From Melieria omissa (Eukaryota > Arthropoda > Insecta > Diptera > Ulidiidae): DNA of 64,000 nt. The translations under genes were made by a program, and so were the position numbers. The stretch is from assembly GCA_963971225.1 (NCBI GenBank), contig OZ020267.1, forward strand, positions 124,933,568 to 124,997,567, written 5' to 3'. Shown piece by piece: positions 59,370 to 64,000 of this stretch. Each line of letters starts with the position of its first letter. Positions within the stretch are counted from its first letter, which is position 1. Below the pieces are notes generated by a model. That model had not been told where the DNA came from. It saw nothing but the letters and a program-made list of their open reading frames with translations, and searched no databases.

Positions 59370-61300
59370 CTTCTGATAAGAGCTGATTCACGACAAAATA
59401 CTTTAAAAAAAACTTTCTAACAGCAGCTCCTCTCTCATCTGAATGGGACAAATCTCTGAGTTACAAATAATGGCCAATGAATTACCTCGAAATCTTTCTC
59501 TGACCAACCAATTTTCTTAATAAAGTAGCAAAATGCTACAATTCTTTACAGCACTTTGCAAACTGAGCATCAAAGATCCAGGCACATTGAAATACTCCAA
59601 GAAGGTCAGAAAACACAATTCATAAACCACACAAATGTCAACGTTGAGCAGTAGCAACGATTTTCATGTATTCAATTGTGTGTGAAATTAATTAAATTTA
59701 TCCAAGTTTCAATGACATTTTCATGCGTTTGTTCTCAGAAAATTCGACACACCGGAGTTTACCGAAAAGAGACACGTGCGGTGTGAACTGACCGCTGGCA
59801 GTGTGACACCAGGCATTCGGGGGCAATTTTCAACTAACCAATATTTATTTGGTAATAATTTTAATTGCATATAACTATGCAATGCAAATAGCTTAATTGC
59901 ACTCGAGCGTACAACTCTTGAGGTGAAAATGTGAAATTAAGCAACAAACAAAATAGCAATGGACGGCATCAATTTAATGAAATGTGAAGAGCTCAAAGCT
60001 GTTTTGATAATATGAAAATGTTGAATGCTGCAGTGAAATTTTTTTTATAAGTGTACTATAGATATGTTTATTTTAATGAAAATATTCTCAGACGAATATT
60101 TAGCTACTTTTTTGTTGTTGTGCAGATTATGAAAAAATATTTTTAAATTTTGTGCATACCAGATGACGATTTGTGCAGTGGTACACACAGTATTTGATTT
60201 TTAGGGGATTTCGTGCACTTCTTCACCTTTTAAACTAACTCCGTACATATCAAGTGTAGTAACAAAAAGTCACTAAATTTATTTCATAAATATATCACAT
60301 ATCCCAGCAATTTAATTGTGAATAACGACCATAAAAATGTGGCATGTTTGAATTCAAAGTAAATGCAAAAGAAAACTTCAAGAATCAGCGCAAAAATTAC
60401 GCACACGCTCCTCCCCCCTCGCCCTGCAACTGGCACACAAGTGTACAACAACACTTTCGTATTCAGCAAATGTTTACGCACACAAACAATGCGCCAAACG
60501 AGGAAAAACATTGAGCGGCATCGGGGCGCGTGAGTGCGTCTCGGGTTCGCAGTCCTAATCCCAATTTGTCAATAAATTTGCATTTTTACCAGTGCTGACT
60601 TTTTCCATTGTTTTCCTATTTCTTTTTTTTTTCTTCTTTCGTTTTTTGTGAAATTGTTTCCTCTTGTTTTTTTGTTTTGGGTAAATCAAAAGAAATTTTG
60701 CAACTTAACCTGCCGCTTGCCTGTGCTCTCTTCTCTTCTGTTCGTATTGCTGGAAATATGGCAACCGCAAGCGACGCTCAGTGAGTGAAGAAAAAATTAA
60801 GGAAGAGCGCATTGTGCGCTGTGCGGTGTGTTCTTGTACGCATACATGTATGACAAGCAGTATTTGTATTTATGCAGGCAAAGCACTGATTCGGCTCGAT
60901 TCATAAGTTGGCGTAAATTATCGAGGGGCAAACACAATATGGAACAATACAACACAATACAACTGATGAAGATGAAGATGAAGATTTAAGAAGAAGAATA
61001 ATACTAACGAGGGGTCTTTTGGGCTTTGCAATACAAATATTTAGTTTGAAGGGAAAATATGACACTGGAAATTACTGAAATGGCATGAATGAAAATATTT
61101 TTAGAAAATGTGTGGAACACTGGGAATAAGGGATTTGCAATGAATGGAAAACATTTTATAATAATTCTAATTTTGGGTATTAAAAGTTGGCAAAATAAGA
61201 ATATTTGCATTAAACTTTCAAGAAAGTAGCAATTATTAGTGAATAAAGAGATGAGATGTGACATCAAAGTGGGAATCACTTTCGACATTATTGTTACTAT
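59370..61300. other. Non-coding stretch
   Basis: No gene is supported. A seven-codon candidate start exon (ATG at 60758, donor GTGAGT at 60781) is noted only as a possibility. Confidence 0.4.
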
Positions 61301-61555
61301 TATATCTGTGGCCGTAAGGAATAACAGCCAAAGTCGAGTTAGGACAAAATTTAGTTATTACCACCATTGCATTCGTCGTATTCAAATGTACTACTACACA
61401 AAATTCTATGGTTTTTACTCATAAAATGAATGTTTTACGCCCAAAAGTCTAAAATTTATCTAGTGTAATCTAAAGCAAATTCAAAAATTAAAAGTGCTCT
61501 CCTGAAAACTTCATAAAATCGACTTTGGCTGTTATTCCGTACGGCCACATATATA
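61301..61555. mobile_element. MITE with 37 bp terminal inverted repeats
   Basis: The arms 61301-61337 and 61519-61555 are inverted repeats with 35 of 37 positions matching (core GGAATAACAGCCAAAGTCGA). The 181 bp interior is non-coding. It touches the mariner element at its right edge. Confidence 0.85.
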
Positions 61556-62381
61556 CCTTCTGGTCAAATTTGACCGGGAAATTGTAAAAAAAAACACAGT
61601 AAATTCATTTATTCTTCAATATTTATTTTATCTCGTTCAAAACAATCACCATCGGATGCAATACACATATGCCAACGTTTTTTCCACTCTTCGATACACT
61701 TTTCATAGGCCGCTTTCGGTATGGCTTTCAGCTCCTTCTGCGAATTCTCTTTGATGGTTTCAATCGAATCAAAACGCTTTCCACGTAGCGGTAATTTGAG
61801 CCTAGGGAACAGGAAAAAGTCGCACGGAGCCATATCTGGCGAATACGGTGCTTGCGGAACGACATTCACGCTATTTTTGGCCAAATAATCGCAGTTTTGC
61901 GATTCACTTTTTGCAAAAAATTCAACTTTTTCGGAACAAGTCGCGCTGCAACACGTCTCATTTCCAAAACATCGTGTAAAATGGTTTGAACTGATGTTTT
62001 TGATATTTCAAGCTCTTCAGCTATCTCTCTTTGAGTCACACGACGATTTTCAAGCACTAACGCCATCACTTTTTCGATGTTTTCGTCATTAGTTGATGTG
62101 GATGGACGAGCGGCATGAGGCAAGTTTTCGACCTCTGTACGACCCTCTTTGAACGATTTGTACATTTCGATTTTCGACATACATAGCAGACTCGCCAAAG
62201 GCTTTTTGCAACATTCTCAACGTTTCGGCACAAGAAATTTCGTTGGAAAGACAAAATTTAATGCAAATTCTGTGATCAACAGATTCAGACATTGTAAAAC
62301 TTTAAACTTTTTGATTGACAAAGTAACACCAACACATATGTAAAACATAGCCAGACAGAATTGACACCCGGAGCAGATCTA
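61551..62381 (-). mobile_element. Internally deleted mariner element
   Basis: Transposase on the - strand starts at 62292 (MSESVDHRICIKFCLSNEIS, CAETLRMLQKAFGESAM) and, after a frameshift, continues FKEGRTEVENLPHAARPSTS to TILHDVLEMRRVAARLVPK. It then jumps to VNVVPQAPYSPDMAPCDFFL and ends with stop at 61609. About 130 residues holding the first two catalytic acids are missing. Only the third Asp (APCD) remains. Diverged inverted ends may lie at 61551 and 62381 next to TA. Confidence 0.85.
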
Positions 62382-64000
62382 AACCCACCAGGCATTTTTT
62401 GTTGCCGGCAATAAGAAAACGAGTCGCCCCTGGCAACAAATTGATCGCCGGTAATATCGCCAGCGTATCGATTTCGTATCACCAGGCGTTCTAAAACGTC
62501 CGCCGAAAGCAACTCGCCGTGACGTGTCGTTTTCTTATCGCCTGGACGATTATTTTTCATATCTAAATACATCATATTGTTTGGGAAATTATCAATTTAT
62601 AAAATGTCAGTCAGTTTTGGTTGGGATGGAATTTCATTTGCATACAAATATTCAATGTTGCACTCATTTGAGCTTGAATCAATGCTGTTGTTCAATGAAC
62701 CGTCGACGAATGAATACAAATTTTTTAAATGCGATCAATCTCCCTGAAATACAAAATATATCAATTCGATATTTCAAAGTCCTGAAAAACAACGTGTTTT
62801 CGTGACATGTTGCTAATTTGTCACTGCGGCAATAAATCGTCGAGTCGCCAATTTGTTGCCACTGACGATTGTTGCCTATTTCTCACATTTTGCTTGGTGG
62901 GAAGAATTGATTCTTGTAGAAGATCAAATTAACTTTGAGTCAAACTGCTGCCTGAGTTATGGATGTCAGTTTACACTAAAAGATTGAAAGAAAATAATCG
63001 TCCGAATACCAGAAAAAAATTCCTTAAAAAAACAACAAAAAAAAAGTAATTTAACAAGTTTTTAAATTTCCTAAAATTTTTATAATTGTAATTAAATTGT
63101 ATTTGTAAACTTTTTTTCCTTGTTGACCTCTCTCTGGAGCATAGGGGCTCCACAAGACGATGCCTTGTGTTGGTTACGTTAATCAGAGTTTAAGTATTTT
63201 CAATGTTTTAATTTCATTTCTATTGCAGCGTTTACTAAAGTCTCCTATAAATTCACTAATGATACAAAAAATCTACCAACAAAAAATAATATCTCGCATA
63301 CATTTTCATACATTTTTTTTTGTCTCCTAAATTTCCTCCTAAAAGAGTTGAAATTGTCATAAATCTTGGAATAAATCTTTAAGTTCTTGAAATTTCGAAG
63401 ACTGGTTTATCCTTTTTTCTCCTAAAATTCCCCCTAAAAGAGGAATTCCTTAGTTTGTCATAAATCTTTAAATTTATAAAATTTTAAGGACTGGTTTATT
63501 CTGACTGACTGATTAATTCACCATCGCCGAGCCCAAAACGCTGAGACTACCAACATAAAAAATGAAATGAGATCCATTTAAGAAAAGACAAAAAAGTGAT
63601 TTCTCAAAATTCTAAAGGGCCAAAATATAGGTTAAGGTGTTTTATGAAAAAATGTGTTTTACTAAGTCAATTTATTCGAATAAAAATACTAAAAATTCAA
63701 AATAATTATACTTTTTTTCAATTTATCGAACAACGGAATCTGAGGCGATCAACAATGGGTTACGGTTTGTGGCTGAGCAAAATTTGGAAAAGGTGTTAAT
63801 GGGCTTATTAACTTAAAATTTAGTCAAAACACTCCAATTGGAAAACAATTAAAAATAAAGCTTTTTTTAAATGTTTTCACTTCATAGCCTGAAAACTGCG
63901 CAATGAGTTAAAGATTTGCATGAGGAAACATATTTTTTAGCTAATTGAATTCAAACTTGATAGAAGTGCTTTAATTGAGAAAAGAAAAAACTCAGCACTG
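62382..64000. other. Non-coding stretch with a short inverted repeat
   Basis: GGCAATAAGAAAACGA (about 62405) is inverted at about 62526 (TCGTTTTCTTATCGCC). Related words (GGCAATAAATCGTCGAGTCG, TTGTTGCC) recur near 62825-62880. No gene seen to the window end. Confidence 0.5.

Overview
This is a eukaryotic, almost certainly dipteran genomic segment: AT-rich, with very long non-coding stretches, GT-AG introns, CAN-repeat-rich coding exons and a dense load of mariner, piggyBac, LOA, RTE and MITE-type transposons. Protein style and repeat types suggest a fruit fly outside Drosophila (a tephritid is my guess, by inference only). No prokaryotic features, rRNA genes or CRISPR arrays are visible.

One host gene dominates. 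Eleven coding exons on the + strand between 7785 and 33099 splice in frame into a protein of about 1439 residues: a metabotropic GABA-B receptor, best matched to the R2 subtype. It has a signal peptide, a low-complexity Asn/Gln/Thr-rich spacer, a Venus-flytrap domain, seven transmembrane helices, a short coiled coil and a long C-terminal tail. All ten introns have usable GT/AG borders. Intron 1 holds a Tc1/mariner remnant. Intron 5 holds a ~1.8 kb tandem repeat whose ~20 bp core ends in the E-box CACGTG. Intron 8 (9.8 kb) collects a mariner fossil, a piggyBac remnant, an RTE tail, a MITE, SINE-like tRNA heads and a LINE tail.

Downstream of the stop lie about 5.6 kb of very AT-rich DNA with recurring CATTGATT/TTAATT words, ending near 38.7 kb in a tight pair of poly(A) signals. 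This may be a long 3'UTR. A compound pentanucleotide array follows (39.2-39.9 kb). Next is a full-length LOA-clade non-LTR retrotransposon on the - strand (41714-47194), with two intact ORFs and a perfect 15 bp target-site duplication, so it is probably young.

The right 17 kb contains no convincing host gene. It holds further mariner copies, two blocks of ~130 bp repeats sharing an end module in opposite orientation, a perfect (CTAGA)47 array, a 255 bp MITE with 37 bp inverted ends next to an internally deleted mariner, and one orphan TATA-type core promoter candidate (50575). The left 7.5 kb is non-coding, with MITE-like inverted repeats and a mariner scrap.

All family assignments were made by reading translations and motifs by eye; no database search was run.
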